Part shown: in pieces, positions 53,313 through 62,703 of the stretch
Numbering within the stretch: position 1 is the stretch's first letter
Layout of the letters: every line of letters begins with the position of its first letter
Assembly: GCF_000619945.1 (NCBI RefSeq)
Contig: NZ_JHVC01000012.1
Span: forward strand, 1-64,000
Length of the DNA: 64,000 bases
Source of the DNA: Clostridium lundense DSM 17049
GTDB lineage: Bacteria > Bacillota > Clostridia > Clostridiales > Clostridiaceae
Direction of reading: 5' to 3'
Program-made: the position numbers and the translations under genes
Notes under the pieces: model-generated
Seen by the model: the letters and a program-made list of their open reading frames with translations, nothing else
What the model was told of the DNA's origin: nothing
Databases searched by the model: none

Positions 53313-55112
53313 TTAAATTTTATACTTACCTAATTCATTTTTAAATGATTCAGTTATTTTCTTGAATTCATTTATGTTAACCATTAACTTCTTTATTTCA
53401 TTGGTGTAATTTGAAACATTAGCACTTACTTCTTCTGAAGAAGCTGAATTTTCTTCTGCAATTGCTGCTAAGGATTCTATATTTCCAAATATACTTGATA
53501 TAGAGTCTGCCTCCTTATTTAAATCATTTATTGTAACAATCATTGAAGCAGCAACAGCTTGTACCGAAGTGGTGGCCTCGTAACTTATATCTCTAACATT
53601 TTCAAGACTCTTAGTTTCATTTTCTAATACGTCATACTGGGCATCTATTCTATTTGATAATATTTTTGTTTCTTCTGCAAAAGTTATTAAGTTTGAATTA
53701 ATTTCTTCTACAGCATTTTTAGTTTGTTCTGCGAGTTTTCTTACTTCTTCTGCAACTACAGCAAACCCTTTGCCTTGTTCTCCAGCACGTGCTGCTTCTA
53801 TAGAAGCATTTAATGCTAAAAGATTTGTTTGTTCTGAAATCTGGGACACTATGGAAACTATGTTAGTTATATCTTTAGCCTTATTTTGCAAATCTAAGCC
53901 CTTATCTCTTACTTCCTGGAATTTTACAAGAGTGTCCATTATATTTTTACTAGTATCTTTAACATATTGATAACTATTATTTATTTTATTTAATGCCTCT
54001 TCTAACTCCGCTTTATTACTATTTTCACTATTAACTATATTCTTTAAGTTTTCTATATTGTTATTCAAAACAGAAACTGCATGTTCTGTATTCTCTGCTT
54101 GATTAACTGCACAATTTGCTACCTGTTCTACTACTCCAGATATTTCTTCTGATGTATGATTCATTGATGCCGATATTACATTTAAATTATCCGCAAATGT
54201 GTTCATTTCATCAGTTACACCCTTAAATCCAACAAAATCTGTTTTAATAATATCCTTATGACTTTTTACTAATTTAAATATTTCCTCAAAAAAATCTCCA
54301 GTTACAATTTCTCCATCTTCTTGGTATTTATTTTCTAGAATTCTTTCTAGTTCAGTTTTTATATATTCATTTGGCCTCATTAATAAAGAACTTGATATAT
54401 ATGCTACTAATGCTGTTACCAAAGAAGATGCAATTGCTTTAATAATATCATCCAATCCCATAATGCTAATATTAAAAATAGATGATATTAAAAAAGTAAG
54501 TACAGCTATTTTTCCACCTACACTTTTTATGAATCCCAAAGACATTATCTTATTGAATTTAAATACTTTTTTAAAATATATATTTTCTTGAAATTTTAGT
54601 TTTAACTTAAGGGAATTTCCTGTTCTCTCCACTTCCTCTAAATCTATATTTTCTTTAAAGTAATTTATACTACCATCCAATAAACCTAGAAAATAGTCAA
54701 ACATTCCCCTGTCAGATTTATAAGAAAAAATAGCTTCTCTATTAGATATTGGTTCAATTGTTACCAAAGGAGGCTTAGCTCCTGGAAATTTTTTAGTCAT
54801 AACTACATGTACATCAAACATTGATTTTAAAAAAGAATATAAATTTTCATGTTCAAAGAAAGCAGGGAAATCTCTATGGAAAGCAGTTATATTATCCTTT
54901 CCTATTTCTCTCCAAAGATTTTTTATATCTATATTCTTTTGTTTTGCTATATATCCCATTACTTCTTTTACACTTTTATCATCTACATTTTCTATAGGAG
55001 TAAATATCCTATTTCTATCCCATCCTATAGATTCCATAGCCTTACTTACTGTGTCATCATCATAAAGCTTTCTACATGTTCTTAGCCATGTAGAAACTAC
55101 TGTTCCCTTCAT
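53313..55112 (-). CDS. H-NOX (heme NO/O2-binding) methyl-accepting chemotaxis protein
   Basis: Gas-sensing chemoreceptor. Residues 1-180 form an H-NOX heme domain (MKGTVVSTWLRT), with proximal His102 (DVHVVMTKK), heme-propionate motif YKSDR (Tyr131, Ser133, Arg135), GAKPP and a distal Tyr140. Two transmembrane helices follow (about 200-218 and 225-245), then a cytoplasmic MCP signalling domain with the hairpin-tip region LALNASIEAARAGEQGKGFAVVAEEVRKLAEQ. The start at 55112 is preferred: it sits seven bases after AAAGGAGG and gives family residue numbering; ATG 55115 is the alternative. Same architecture as the NO sensor described in C. botulinum and the Caldanaerobacter receptor. Confidence 0.95.
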   Translation of the reverse strand: MKGTVVSTWLRTCRKLYDDDTVSKAMESIGWDRNRIFTPIENVDDKSVKEVMGYIAKQKNIDIKNLWREIGKDNITAFHRDFPAFFEHENLYSFLKSMFDVHVVMTKKFPGAKPPLVTIEPISNREAIFSYKSDRGMFDYFLGLLDGSINYFKENIDLEEVERTGNSLKLKLKFQENIYFKKVFKFNKIMSLGFIKSVGGKIAVLTFLISSIFNISIMGLDDIIKAIASSLVTALVAYISSSLLMRPNEYIKTELERILENKYQEDGEIVTGDFFEEIFKLVKSHKDIIKTDFVGFKGVTDEMNTFADNLNVISASMNHTSEEISGVVEQVANCAVNQAENTEHAVSVLNNNIENLKNIVNSENSNKAELEEALNKINNSYQYVKDTSKNIMDTLVKFQEVRDKGLDLQNKAKDITNIVSIVSQISEQTNLLALNASIEAARAGEQGKGFAVVAEEVRKLAEQTKNAVEEINSNLITFAEETKILSNRIDAQYDVLENETKSLENVRDISYEATTSVQAVAASMIVTINDLNKEADSISSIFGNIESLAAIAEENSASSEEVSANVSNYTNEIKKLMVNINEFKKITESFKNELGKYKI

Positions 55113-55296
55113 CATCTTTCCTCCTTTAATAATACATTTTTATTATAATTTAGATTATTTTTTATATTGTGGAGTATTTAAGTACATTTTGATTATACCT
55201 CATTATATGTGTTTTTTAAAATATAAAATGTTATAATTTAAACAAGTGTTAAATATTGTTAAATTAAAGATATAATAAAATAAGGGGGATATATCT

Positions 55297-57078
55297 ATGA
55301 AAAAATTTTATACCATAGTATTTTTTCTTACCTTACTACTACTATTTATACTATTTGTACCTACAACAAAAGAACATGCAGTAATATGCGAGAGTTCTTC
55401 CGATTATTCAAAAGTATATTTAGGAGATAAATTATATAAAATTAAACTTCAAAAACAATATCCTATTGGTACAATTATCGATTATAAATATAATTTTTTT
55501 AGGATATTAAAAGTAACAGAGGTCTCTCCTTTAAAAGAAAGAATTATGATAAAGAATAGAGATTTTTACGATTTGGAAAAACTAGGGCAACTAAAATTAT
55601 CAAAGCATCCATATTACTATTATTTAGATAAAAATAATAGACTTACAACTTGCACAGATAAGAAATTAATAGTAGGTCAAAATAATATAAAAAGTTATAC
55701 AGATAAAAAAAATAATTTAAAAACTTTTATAATTACTCCTGTAGATTTTTCATATATGAGAGTAGGAATCTCTAATAATAACTTTAATTCTCTTTATCAT
55801 GATGATATAGAAATAACTTGTATGGAAGACTCCTTACTTTATAACTTTAGAGAGAACTTTTCTTTAAAATTACCTAAAAGCTCTAAAGTTAATTTAAAAA
55901 AGACTGATGATGAAATTATATTTACTGTTCATAATGAAAAGAAAGTTTTAAAATCTAGATCTTATCTAAAAGGTAATAATCTTAAGATAGATAGCTTAAA
56001 AAGAGGCAATCCTCACTTTATACCTTGTTACTCTGGAATTATAGAATTTACATCATCTAAAGATGGAATTTTAATGACTAATGAAGTTAACATTGAAGAT
56101 TATTTATGCAAAGTTGTTCCTTCTGAGATGCCTTCTTCTGGAGGCATTGAATCTCTCAAATGTCAAGCTATCGCTGCTAGAACATATGCCATATCTGATA
56201 TGCTTCAAAATAGATTTTCTAACTTAGGATTTTATGTTGATGATAGCACACAAAGTCAAGTTTATAATAACATAGAAACTAATACACTAGCTAATGACGC
56301 AGTAAGGACTACTTCTGGGCTTATAATGACTTATAATAACACCCCAATTGATGCAAAATACTATTCATCTTCTAGTGGCATGGCTACTGCCTATGAGGAC
56401 GTTTGGTTTAATTCTGATGGTACTAGTGAAAACAAAAAATATTATTTTAATGGAAGTTATGTTTATGGAGAAAATAAAATTCCTGCATCCGAAGCTGACT
56501 GGTTAAATTTCTATAAAAACAAAGATTTAAAAACAATAGATAGTGACTCACCTTATTTTAGATGGTATGCTTATTTCCCTAAAAAGAACTTGGAAAAAAG
56601 CTTAAATAAGTCCTTAAAAATGATATTTAATAAAAGAAAAGATTTTATTGAAGTAATTCAAAATAATAAAAAAATAGATAATGTACCTGAACTAAGTAAT
56701 TTAAAAAACATATCTATTGCAGAAAGAAGTAAATTTGGTAATATAATTTGTATATCCTTTGAATTTTCCAATGCTACAGTAAATGTAAAGGGAGATCTTA
56801 ACATAAGAAATGCTATAAGATGTAACAAAGATTTCTCTGGAGAAACAATTCCAATAGTAAGGCACAAAAAAGATCCCCTATTGAATAACAACTTTCTTCC
56901 CTCATCATTTTTTTCTGTAGACAAGGTTAAGGATGGCTTTAAAATATACGGTGGAGGATATGGCCATGGTGTTGGTATGAGCCAGTTTGGGGCCATAGAA
57001 CTTTCAAAAAACAGTAAAAAATACAACGAAATATTGAATAAGTTTTATAAAGACGTAAGTATAGATAAAATATATTAA
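55297..57078 (+). CDS. SpoIID/LytB-domain protein
   Basis: The 593-residue protein has an N-terminal signal/anchor helix (about 5-22), a long beta-rich region of unknown role (about 25-220) and a C-terminal SpoIID domain (about 230-590). Signatures are EVNIEDYLCKVVPSEMPSSGGIESLKCQAIAARTYA, STQSQVY, YYSSSSGMATAYEDVW and GYGHGVGMSQFGAI. SpoIID is a lytic transglycosylase for forespore engulfment. This one is far longer than SpoIID (about 340 residues), so it is a paralogue with an extra N-terminal part. Divergent from the H-NOX gene; ribosome site GGGGGA. Confidence 0.9.
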   Translation: MKKFYTIVFFLTLLLLFILFVPTTKEHAVICESSSDYSKVYLGDKLYKIKLQKQYPIGTIIDYKYNFFRILKVTEVSPLKERIMIKNRDFYDLEKLGQLKLSKHPYYYYLDKNNRLTTCTDKKLIVGQNNIKSYTDKKNNLKTFIITPVDFSYMRVGISNNNFNSLYHDDIEITCMEDSLLYNFRENFSLKLPKSSKVNLKKTDDEIIFTVHNEKKVLKSRSYLKGNNLKIDSLKRGNPHFIPCYSGIIEFTSSKDGILMTNEVNIEDYLCKVVPSEMPSSGGIESLKCQAIAARTYAISDMLQNRFSNLGFYVDDSTQSQVYNNIETNTLANDAVRTTSGLIMTYNNTPIDAKYYSSSSGMATAYEDVWFNSDGTSENKKYYFNGSYVYGENKIPASEADWLNFYKNKDLKTIDSDSPYFRWYAYFPKKNLEKSLNKSLKMIFNKRKDFIEVIQNNKKIDNVPELSNLKNISIAERSKFGNIICISFEFSNATVNVKGDLNIRNAIRCNKDFSGETIPIVRHKKDPLLNNNFLPSSFFSVDKVKDGFKIYGGGYGHGVGMSQFGAIELSKNSKKYNEILNKFYKDVSIDKIY

Positions 57079-57080
57079 TC

Positions 57081-57116
57081 ATAAAGCCATGATTTTTTAA
57101 GCATCATGGCTTTTCA
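57081..57116. terminator. Terminator between the SpoIID-like and XRE genes
   Basis: AAAGCCATGAT/ATCATGGCTTT hairpin after the SpoIID-like stop, before the convergent regulator; the T tail is modest. Confidence 0.7.
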
Positions 57117-57131
57117 GTTATTGTTTCATGT

Positions 57132-57800
57132 CTATAAAATTATTTCAAGTTTATCAAGTCTCGCTATAACTTTCATATCCCTTAGCTCAATAGTTTCTGC
57201 TCTTACACTGTTAGGGTTGCTTATAAGAAGTACCTTATTACTATCTAACTTCTTCACCTGTCTAATCTTTCTTTCATTACCATACTCAATTAAACATATA
57301 GAGTTGTTTTCAACTTCATGAATTATATGAGCAAAAGCTAAATCACCTTTAGTTATTCTAAACCCTATCATATCATCATCCTGTATTTCTACATAGAACA
57401 CTTTATCTTGAGCATATCCTTCAATCTTATTTCCTACTAATGGAAGCTGCTTTGAGCCTACAGCTTTATTTAAATCATATTTATAAATAGGAACATTTTT
57501 AAGAACTGATCCAAAAGCCTCATTCCATACTTCACTTACTTTTTCCTTCTTAGGTTCATAGCTAAACTTATTTTCCTTTTCCTCTTTGTAAGCTTGTTCT
57601 TCAAATGATAAAGTAAGATCATTTAAATCTTTTCCTAAAACTTTTCCTATTCTATCAATTAAATTTTGATTTATAACTTTTCTTCCTAATTCTACTTCAT
57701 TTATAAAACTTTCTGAGACCCCTAACTTTTTACCTAATTGCTTCTGGGATAGTCCCCCTTCCATTCTTAGTACTTTTATTTTTTCTCCTAATCTACTCAT
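57132..57800 (-). CDS. XRE-family regulator with degenerate LexA/S24-like domain
   Basis: Start at ATG 57800, six bases after GAGGTG (an in-frame GTG lies at 57809). The 222-residue protein has an N-terminal HTH_3 domain (about 4-60, LGEKIKVLRMEGGLSQKQLGKKLGVS) and a C-terminal S24-like fold (about 130-222). The nucleophile position of the usual GDSM motif reads DDDM (141-144), so Ser is lost, while VKK (182-184) may keep the Lys. It should not self-cleave, and may sense a ligand or partner. 30 bases downstream of the DUF3783 gene. Confidence 0.85.
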   Translation of the reverse strand: MSRLGEKIKVLRMEGGLSQKQLGKKLGVSESFINEVELGRKVINQNLIDRIGKVLGKDLNDLTLSFEEQAYKEEKENKFSYEPKKEKVSEVWNEAFGSVLKNVPIYKYDLNKAVGSKQLPLVGNKIEGYAQDKVFYVEIQDDDMIGFRITKGDLAFAHIIHEVENNSICLIEYGNERKIRQVKKLDSNKVLLISNPNSVRAETIELRDMKVIARLDKLEIIL

Positions 57801-57830
57801 CTTATTCACCTCTTAGATATTTTATATTAC

Positions 57831-58211
57831 TTATTTCATCTTCTGACTTTTAAACCATTCTCTTTCTTCCATTAAGTGCTCTATTAAGCTCTTAAATGTC
57901 CATTCTATTGATGTAGGTGTAACTACAGCAAGTATAGGGGATTCTTTTAAATTTTTTCTGAGTATGGTTATTGATTTATCTAGATTTTTGTCAGTAAAAT
58001 TATTAAATAATATTACCTTATCTTCTGGTATATCCATATTATTAAATACCCTTAGATTTAGACCATTTAAAATATCCCGTATAGTCATATTAGCCATGCT
58101 TTTTTCTAATAAAATATACCTAGGAAGATTATTAGCTTTGGTTAATTTATCTATTTTATCTATATCTTTTTTAGAAAACCCATATATCAACATTACCTCG
58201 TTATTTTCCAA
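57831..58211 (-). CDS. DUF3783-family protein
   Basis: The 126-residue soluble protein matches the DUF3783 pattern common in clostridia: VMLIYGFSKKDIDKI near the N-terminus, VILFNNFTDKNLDKSI, and a C-terminal LAVVTPTSIEWTFKSLIEHLMEEREWF. No function is known. It is immediately upstream of the XRE/S24-like regulator on the same strand, so the two are likely co-transcribed. Confidence 0.85.
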   Translation of the reverse strand: MENNEVMLIYGFSKKDIDKIDKLTKANNLPRYILLEKSMANMTIRDILNGLNLRVFNNMDIPEDKVILFNNFTDKNLDKSITILRKNLKESPILAVVTPTSIEWTFKSLIEHLMEEREWFKSQKMK

Positions 58212-58334
58212 TATAGAATCACACCCTTTCCTTTCATTTATTACCGCCTACCATACTAATTATACAGCATTTTTCAATTAATATAAAAATATATTTCATT
58301 TGCAATTTATATTTTAAAACCTTTCATTTTCTTA

Positions 58335-58363
58335 TTGACAATGATTTATAATAACTATAGAAT
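58335..58363 (+). promoter_or_regulatory. Promoter of the glutamine synthetase gene
   Basis: TTGACA (58335-58340) and TAGAAT (58358-58363) with a 17-base spacer, about 40 bases before the ATG, which has an AAGGAGG ribosome site. Confidence 0.8.
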
Positions 58364-58403
58364 TTAGGGTATATTAATTTTCTTATTATTAAGGAGGTTT
58401 AAC

Positions 58404-60302
58404 ATGCTAAAAGACTTAATCTACACGATACCAAGAGAAAAGCACTCAGAAGAAGCGCTTCACTCTCTACTTAGTTCACATCCTGAAATAAAATTTGTAT
58501 CCTTCGTAGGAGTTGACTTATCAGGAAATGATACTGATGAGAAGATACCAGTAGCTCTTTTTTTAGAAGACATATCCACTTTTTTAAAAGGTGCTGTACA
58601 AACTGATGGTTCATCTGTTTCATTTCCTGGAATAGCTACCTTAAACAATGCAAAAGTAGATATGATTGCAGACTTAGACGTAAACTGGTTTGTAGATTAT
58701 AATTACGAGCATATAGACTTGGAGACTAACAAACCTATTGGTACTCTTCGTATTCCTTGCTACCTCTATCATGACAATAAACCTATAGATTCTAGAATTA
58801 TTCTTAAAAACTCCATTGAACACTTTAAAACTTCTCTTATGAATTTATTTAAATCTAATAATGAATATTTATCCCAATTTGGAATTAAATATAATGATAT
58901 AGACCACCTAGAAGTTACTTCTGCTACAGAATTAGAATTTTGGGTAAAAACTCCTAATGATAAAGCTGAAATAGAAGAACTTTCAACATCTCAAGTCCTT
59001 CACGAACAATACTGGACTAGAACAAAAGGTGTAGTAAGAACATCTTTAGAACAATCATTATTACTTCTAGATGCTTATGGCCTAGGTGCAGAAATGGGGC
59101 ATAAAGAAGTAGGTGGAGTAAAAGCTAAGTTAGACGACTCTGGAAAATTGACACACATTATGGAGCAATTAGAGATAGATTGGAAATACTCAACTCCTCT
59201 TCAAGCTGCAGATAATGAATTATTAGCAAGAACACTAGTTAAAGAAACCTTTAGAAGAAATGGCTTAGATGTAACCTTTTTAGCTAAGCCTGTTGACGGC
59301 GTAGCAGGAAGCGGTAAACATATCCATGTGGGTATTGCAGCTAGATTAAAAAATGGATCTAAAGTAAACTTGTTTTCAACCAATGAGCATCACTTCTTAA
59401 GTTCTATAGGATATGCATCATTAATGGGTATTCTAAAAAATTATGAAGTAATAAATCCATTTGTTTCTTCCACAAATGATGCTTTTAGAAGATTAAAACC
59501 TGGATTTGAAGCCCCTGTATGTATAGTTACATCTATAGGACACACTGTCGAAATTCCATCAAGAAATAGAACAATACTTGTTGGGGTTATAAGAGATTTA
59601 CAAAATCCTTTTGCTACTAGATTCGAACTAAGATCACCTAATCCTCATACAAATACTTATCTAGCTATATCAACGCTTTATTTAACTATGTTAGATGGTA
59701 TAAAGTATGCAATATTAAACAATAAGTCTGCAGATAGTCTTTTAAATGAGCTTTCAAAGAGACCTGGTGAAGATGCTGACTACTTAGAAAAAAGTAGAGC
59801 ATATAGAACAGAAGAAGATGTTTTTGAAGACTTTACTGAATCTGAAAGAGAAGAATATTTCGGTAAAGCCCCTGCAACTGTATATGAAAACTTAATAGCC
59901 TTTGATAAGTATGCTGAAAAATTAGAAGTTATTAAAGATGGTAACATATTTACTGACAAAATTATAAATAGTTTCAGATTAGCGGCTATAAGTAGATGGA
60001 TTACTGAGATTACTAATAGATTTATAAATAACTATACAGAAGAGATAAGAAGCTATAAAATGCTACATTCCATAGACAGAGCATTGGATTTAGATATATC
60101 AAATTGGATGTCAATAAATGAATTAAGACATTATATTATGAAGGATAGCTATACTAGTAAAAGCTTATTTACAAAAATGAGAGAAGCTGCAAATAAGAAA
60201 AATTACGCAGAACTTTCCAATTTACAATTAGAGTTAGATAGCCAAATGAGTAAACTAAGAGGTTTATATTCTTGTTATAAGAAAAATTTATTGGATATAT
60301 AA
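58404..60302 (+). CDS. glnA: Glutamine synthetase, long clostridial form
   Basis: ATP-dependent condensation of glutamate and ammonia. The 632-residue protein is much longer than GSI-alpha (about 445). Motifs in order: TDGSSVSFPGI, SATELEFWV (metal site), GAEMGHKEVGG, FLAKPVDGVAGSGKHIHVGI (ammonia/ATP loop with His), RRLKPGFEAPV, SRNRTILVGVI and FELRSPNPHTNTYLAIS. A helical C-terminal extension of about 150 residues (EEDVFEDFTESEREEYFG to the end) is extra. The usual GSI adenylylation-loop context is not evident. Monocistronic with strong promoter and terminator. Use of another amine substrate cannot be excluded. Confidence 0.9.
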   Translation: MLKDLIYTIPREKHSEEALHSLLSSHPEIKFVSFVGVDLSGNDTDEKIPVALFLEDISTFLKGAVQTDGSSVSFPGIATLNNAKVDMIADLDVNWFVDYNYEHIDLETNKPIGTLRIPCYLYHDNKPIDSRIILKNSIEHFKTSLMNLFKSNNEYLSQFGIKYNDIDHLEVTSATELEFWVKTPNDKAEIEELSTSQVLHEQYWTRTKGVVRTSLEQSLLLLDAYGLGAEMGHKEVGGVKAKLDDSGKLTHIMEQLEIDWKYSTPLQAADNELLARTLVKETFRRNGLDVTFLAKPVDGVAGSGKHIHVGIAARLKNGSKVNLFSTNEHHFLSSIGYASLMGILKNYEVINPFVSSTNDAFRRLKPGFEAPVCIVTSIGHTVEIPSRNRTILVGVIRDLQNPFATRFELRSPNPHTNTYLAISTLYLTMLDGIKYAILNNKSADSLLNELSKRPGEDADYLEKSRAYRTEEDVFEDFTESEREEYFGKAPATVYENLIAFDKYAEKLEVIKDGNIFTDKIINSFRLAAISRWITEITNRFINNYTEEIRSYKMLHSIDRALDLDISNWMSINELRHYIMKDSYTSKSLFTKMREAANKKNYAELSNLQLELDSQMSKLRGLYSCYKKNLLDI

Positions 60303-60303
60303 T

Positions 60304-60342
60304 GTAAAAAGTCTAGTAGAACATCTACTAGACTTTTTATGT
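60304..60342 (+). terminator. Terminator of glnA
   Basis: AAAAAGTCTAGTAGA/TCTACTAGACTTTTT, a 15-base perfect stem with three-base loop and T5, directly after the stop. Confidence 0.95.
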
Positions 60343-60372
60343 TATAAGTTTATTCAAATTATGGTACTAAAT

Positions 60373-60921
60373 TTAAAAATCCCTTAAAGGAAAACTTTTT
60401 ACCACCATTTCTTTTCTATTATTTATAGATTTCCAAAGCTCTAACTTCTCTATAGTAGCCATCATTTTTATATAGTCATCTTTATTGGTTTGATATGTAG
60501 ATAAATGCTCTCTATTACTCCATTCTCTTATTGCATAATTAGTATTAGCTAATGAAACATTCATATTCCAATTATCTATATTCTCTCTTACCTTAAATCC
60601 ATTTATCTTCAATTTATCATTTATATGTCTCATTAATCTTATTATATATCCTTTACTCTCTACCTTTAGATTTATAGACTTATATGGAGGTTCAAGGCAA
60701 GCTGTTCCATCTATCATTACTTTAAATTTCTTATAAGGTTTTAAAATATTGCTAATCAATCTGCTTAGTTCCTCTATTTCTGGATCTTCTATAACCTCTA
60801 AGGTTATATGAATCATAGGGTAATTTTTATATATTTTATACTTTTTACATACCTTCTTTTGAATTTGTTCCATATAACAGTAAGATTCCTCATTAAAGAG
60901 AGCAACTAAATAATACTTCAT
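60373..60921 (-). CDS. 2H-phosphoesterase-like protein with altered second motif
   Basis: The 182-residue protein resembles 2'-5' RNA ligase/2H phosphoesterases: MKYYLVALFN then PMIHITLEV, where H38-I-T40 is the first HxT motif. The second motif position reads NMNVSLAN (N121-V-S123) instead of HxT/S, so one catalytic His is missing. It may be an inactive binder or have moved its catalytic residue. Convergent with glnA. Family assignment is moderate. Confidence 0.65.
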   Translation of the reverse strand: MKYYLVALFNEESYCYMEQIQKKVCKKYKIYKNYPMIHITLEVIEDPEIEELSRLISNILKPYKKFKVMIDGTACLEPPYKSINLKVESKGYIIRLMRHINDKLKINGFKVRENIDNWNMNVSLANTNYAIREWSNREHLSTYQTNKDDYIKMMATIEKLELWKSINNRKEMVVKSFPLRDF

Positions 60922-61055
60922 TTCTATCCCCCAATTTTCGTAATTTAAATATATATTGTAATTTTTCTAAATTATATGCATATTAAAATCTATACGTGGA
61001 AACATAAAAATGTTCATAAATAAAAAGAATTATTAAATATTAGGAGGGAACATTT

Positions 61056-61226
61056 ATGAAAAATAATCATGGTCATAATGATAGTATAGCATGTACAGTT
61101 GCCGAGTGCAAATTTCATTGCAAAGATGATGATTACTGTACTCTTGCCAAAATTCAGGTTGCAAAACATGAACCAGTAGCAAGTACAGTAGAATGCACTG
61201 ATTGCAACAGTTTTGAAAAAAGATAA
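61056..61226 (+). CDS. DUF1540 small Cys-rich protein
   Basis: A 56-residue protein starting MKNNHGHNDSIACTVAECKF, with ribosome site TAGGAGGGA seven bases before the ATG. Six cysteines (13, 18, 22, 28, 47, 50) follow the DUF1540 pattern C-x4-C-x3-C-x5-C...C-x2-C, suggesting metal binding. Such proteins are common in spore-formers, often in tandem; function unknown. It has its own terminator. Confidence 0.88.
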   Translation: MKNNHGHNDSIACTVAECKFHCKDDDYCTLAKIQVAKHEPVASTVECTDCNSFEKR

Positions 61227-61237
61227 ATATTTTCCTA

Positions 61238-61277
61238 AAAATCCAAAAGGATAAAAAAATCCCTTTGGATTTTTTTA
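61238..61277 (+). terminator. Terminator of the DUF1540 gene
   Basis: AAATCCAAAAGGAT/ATCCCTTTGGATTT hairpin with T7 downstream of the stop. Confidence 0.9.
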
Positions 61278-61420
61278 TTTATTTTCTCATATGGTATTCA
61301 CATTTTTAAAATTAATGTTAAAATAATATGGAATTATGTTATAATAAAGTTTGTAATTATTTTATTAAGAATTTAACTTACGAAAGTAATTTTAACATAT
61401 AAATCTATAGATAAGGATGG

Positions 61421-62686
61421 ATGCGGGGAATGGAAAAATTAATTATAAATGGCGGTAGACCCCTATATGGAAAAGTAGAAATTAGTGGAGCAAAAAATGC
61501 TGCTGTAGCAATTCTTCCAGCAGCTATAATGGCTGGTAAAGGAACTTGTGTTATAGATAATATACCTAATATAGAAGATGTACATTGTATAGAACGAATT
61601 ATAGAAAGTTTGGGCTGTAAAGTTAAAGTGACTAATACCTCAGTAACTATAGATAGTTCTATTTTAAAAAGCTATGATGCTAATACAGAAGACGTGCGAA
61701 AAATGAGAGCTTCTTACTATCTTATAGGTGCTTTATTAGGTAGATTCAAAAAAGCTAGAGTTGAGATGCCTGGAGGATGTCCTATTGGTGTAAGACCTAT
61801 AGACCAGCATATAAAGGGTTTTGAGGCTTTAGGTGCTAATGTTAAAATCGAACATGGTGTAGTAATAGTTGAAGCTGACAAATTGGTTGGTACAAATATA
61901 TTCTTTGATGTAGTTAGCGTAGGTGCTACAATAAATGTTATGCTAGCAGCAACTTTTGCAGAAGGTACTACGGTATTGGAAAATTCAGCCAAGGAGCCCC
62001 ATGTAGTAGATGTAGCTAACTTTTTAAATACAATGGGCGCTAATATCAAAGGAGCAGGAACTGATGTTATACGAATAACTGGTGTAAAAGAACTTCAAGG
62101 ATGTTCCTACAGCGTTATCCCTGATCAAATCGAAGCTGGTACTTATATGATCGCAGCAGCTGCATGTGGTGGCGAAGTTACTATAAATAATGTTATTCCA
62201 AAACACCTAGAATCCATTTCTGCAAAACTTATAGAAATGGGAGCAGATGTTATAGAAAATGGTGATTCCGTTACTGTTAAATCAAATAAAAATCTAAAAG
62301 GAGTAAATATTAAGACCTTACCTTATCCTGGATTCCCTACAGATGTGCAGCAACCTATGAGTGCTCTTTTATGTGTTTCTAAAGGCAGAAGCATAATAAA
62401 TGAAAGCATCTGGGAAAGTAGATTTAAACATGTAGATGAATTAAAGAAAATGGGTGCTACTGTTAAAGTAGAAGGTAGAACAGCTATTATAGACGGCGTT
62501 GATAGATTGACAGGTGCAGTGGTAAAAGCTACTGATCTAAGAGCAGGAGCTGCCATGATAATTGCTGGACTTATTGCAGAAGGTAATACAGAAGTTTTAA
62601 ATATAGAACATATCGATAGAGGATATCCTAATATCGAAAATAAATTTAACGAACTAGGTGCTAATATAAAAAGAGCTACTGTTTAA
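61421..62686 (+). CDS. murA: UDP-N-acetylglucosamine 1-carboxyvinyltransferase MurA
   Basis: First committed step of peptidoglycan synthesis: PEP enolpyruvyl transfer to UDP-GlcNAc. The 421-residue protein has GAKNAAVAILPA with Lys25/Asn26 and the fosfomycin-target Cys120 in PGGCPIG. ASYYLIGALLGR, PDQIEAGTYMIAAA and PYPGFPTDVQQPM follow. The start at 61421 has AAGGATGG upstream; ATG 61430, giving MEKLIINGG, is closer to most family N-termini. Firmicutes often carry two MurA paralogues; which one this is cannot be told. Followed by the MBL hydrolase gene, 17 bases on. Confidence 0.96.
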   Translation: MRGMEKLIINGGRPLYGKVEISGAKNAAVAILPAAIMAGKGTCVIDNIPNIEDVHCIERIIESLGCKVKVTNTSVTIDSSILKSYDANTEDVRKMRASYYLIGALLGRFKKARVEMPGGCPIGVRPIDQHIKGFEALGANVKIEHGVVIVEADKLVGTNIFFDVVSVGATINVMLAATFAEGTTVLENSAKEPHVVDVANFLNTMGANIKGAGTDVIRITGVKELQGCSYSVIPDQIEAGTYMIAAAACGGEVTINNVIPKHLESISAKLIEMGADVIENGDSVTVKSNKNLKGVNIKTLPYPGFPTDVQQPMSALLCVSKGRSIINESIWESRFKHVDELKKMGATVKVEGRTAIIDGVDRLTGAVVKATDLRAGAAMIIAGLIAEGNTEVLNIEHIDRGYPNIENKFNELGANIKRATV

Positions 62687-62703
62687 TAAGGTGGAGAATT
62701 ATT

